Positions 63,084-64,000 of a DNA stretch of 64,000 nucleotides are shown in pieces; position 1 is the stretch's first letter; the number at the start of each line of letters is the position of its first letter. The notes beneath the pieces were generated by a model. The model was not told the DNA's origin, did not search any database, and was given only the letters and a program-made list of their open reading frames with translations. Source of the stretch: an uncultured Acidobacteriaceae bacterium (GTDB lineage Bacteria; Acidobacteriota; Terriglobia; Terriglobales; Acidobacteriaceae); assembly GCA_903904755.1 (NCBI GenBank), contig CAIVDV010000048.1, forward strand, positions 1-64,000. The letters run 5' to 3'. A program made the position numbers and the translations under genes.

Positions 63084-64000
63084 ATGCTTCCCGCTATCGA
63101 AACCCCGGAAATTCGCAATCCCGAGCCAACTCCCCTCGCCAGCCACCTCGCACTCCCAACGGTGGCCGCCCAGGGTGTCTTGACCCCTTTCAGCTTGGAC
63201 GCGCCCGACACCGAAACCGAAGCACTCCTCCACGGCACCGCCATCCACGACCTCGGCTGGCTCCGCCTCATCGAAATCCGAGGCGAAGACCGCGAACGAT
63301 GGCTCTCCGGCATGGTCACCAACATGGTCGAGGCTCTCCCCTCCGGCGCCGGCGCATACAACCTCGTCCTCAACGCCCAGGGACGCATCCAGGGCGACGC
63401 CACCATCTGGCGCATTACCGACCGCCTCTGGCTTGAAACTTCCGCCAGCCAGGCCCCCGTCCTCGCCGCCCACTTTGACCACTTCATCATCATGGACGAT
63501 GTCGAACTCCTTCCGCCGGATGCCCATTCCCCCGACTCCGCCCTCGGCCTCACCGGCCCCGGCGCAGAACCCCTCCTCGCCTCCCTCGGCCTCAAAGCCC
63601 CCGCGCTGCCCGAAGGCGAATCCCAATCCTGCGTCGAGCTCTGCTTCTCAGGCTTCCCCATCCGCATCCACCGCCTCTACTCCCCCATTACCCCCCAGTT
63701 CGCCCTCTGGGCACCCTCAGCGCACATCCCTGCTCTCTGGGACCGCCTCCACGCAGCCGGCGCAACACCCGTCGGCTATCAGGCCATCGAATCCCTGCGC
63801 ATCCTCTCCGGCGTCCCCCTCTACGGCACCGACATTGAGAGCCGGGACCTGCCCCAGGAAACCTCCCAGACCCGCGCCCTCCACTTCGCCAAGGGCTGCT
63901 ACCTCGGCCAGGAAATCGTCGAGCGCATCCGCTCCCGCGGCCAGGTCCACCGCCACCTCCGCCAGCTTGAGCTAACCCTCAACCCCGGCACCCCCCTCCC
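63084..64000 (+). CDS. ygfZ: YgfZ/GcvT-like folate-binding protein (3' end outside window)
   Basis: At least 305 residues; the frame is open to the last base, so the gene is partial. It is a GcvT-fold protein of the YgfZ/IBA57 group, which uses tetrahydrofolate and helps assemble or repair certain Fe-S enzymes. The diagnostic motif KGCYLGQEIVERIRSRGQ lies near residues 270-287, with the conserved Cys. The N-terminal half has FLHDLGWLRL-like IHDLGWLRLIEIRGEDRERW and QGRIQGDATIW. ATG 63084 is the only sensible start. The antisense open frame over the same stretch is a codon-bias shadow. Confidence 0.9.
   Translation, partial: MLPAIETPEIRNPEPTPLASHLALPTVAAQGVLTPFSLDAPDTETEALLHGTAIHDLGWLRLIEIRGEDRERWLSGMVTNMVEALPSGAGAYNLVLNAQGRIQGDATIWRITDRLWLETSASQAPVLAAHFDHFIIMDDVELLPPDAHSPDSALGLTGPGAEPLLASLGLKAPALPEGESQSCVELCFSGFPIRIHRLYSPITPQFALWAPSAHIPALWDRLHAAGATPVGYQAIESLRILSGVPLYGTDIESRDLPQETSQTRALHFAKGCYLGQEIVERIRSRGQVHRHLRQLELTLNPGTPL

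Noticed and set aside
63433-63975. 180-residue + strand frame at the window end
   Set aside because: Ser/Pro/Ala-rich shadow of the ygfZ frame, which is itself open through to the window edge.

Overview
The window looks like chromosomal DNA of an aerobic, diderm, sugar-degrading member of the Acidobacteriota, most likely class Terriglobia (Granulicella/Terriglobus/Edaphobacter-like). This rests on gene content and style, not on a database match. It is GC-rich with strongly C-ending codons, so long antisense open frames are common. It encodes a 1084-residue Oar-like TonB-dependent receptor, a secreted GH3 glucosidase, a porin, a WaaE-like LPS glycosyltransferase, enzymes of meso-DAP peptidoglycan and heme A synthase. 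I see no transposase, integrase, phage gene, CRISPR array, rRNA or replication origin. There is one tRNA (Leu-TAG).

Layout. 1-1.9 kb: gene-free block of repeats. 1.9-9.7 kb: flavin reductase, PhoU, xylulokinase, phosphate acyltransferase, GH3 glucosidase and an FNR-type regulator. 9.9-15.6 kb: CheX-like protein, TonB receptor and a Tat-exported aminotransferase. 16-21 kb: sugar uptake and isomerase operon (SSS symporter, 71-residue membrane protein, L-fucose/arabinose isomerase family), then an M24 homologue without its metal ligands. 21-26 kb: heme A synthase and the phosphoketolase/acetate kinase pair. 26-31.5 kb: glycosyltransferase, acyltransferase, Tat-exported TIM-barrel protein, ProC and an APC permease. 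31.6-41.5 kb: secreted PIG-L protein, porin, CXXCH/PD40/TPR protein, tRNA-Leu and a second APC permease. 41.7-52.6 kb: saccharopine dehydrogenase-like protein, two exported amidohydrolases, then a + strand run of DUF3467, GT39, TPR, NfeD, slipin and SPOR proteins. 52.8-57.5 kb: tightly overlapping - strand operon mgtC-dapF-ldcA-mpl-plsC, pointing to murein recycling and envelope work. 57.5-64 kb: membrane glycosyltransferase, PfkB kinase, MTA phosphorylase, exported zincin protease, and ygfZ cut by the window end.

How the genes fit together. XylB makes xylulose-5-phosphate. Xfp can cleave it to acetyl-phosphate. AckA (giving ATP and acetate) or the phosphate acyltransferase (giving acetyl-CoA) can use the acetyl-phosphate. 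With GH3, the TonB receptor and the SSS/isomerase operon this makes a coherent plant-sugar degradation theme. The FNR-like protein keeps four cysteines placed like those of the oxygen-sensing FNR.

The most unusual signal is outside the genes. Intergenic spaces hold families of palindromes whose loops are conserved (GNA or TTYA) while the stems change, and short tandem arrays of 7-8 nt units that sit exactly at gene 3' ends and even supply stop codons. Every copy I found has the same absolute orientation, whichever way the neighbouring genes run.
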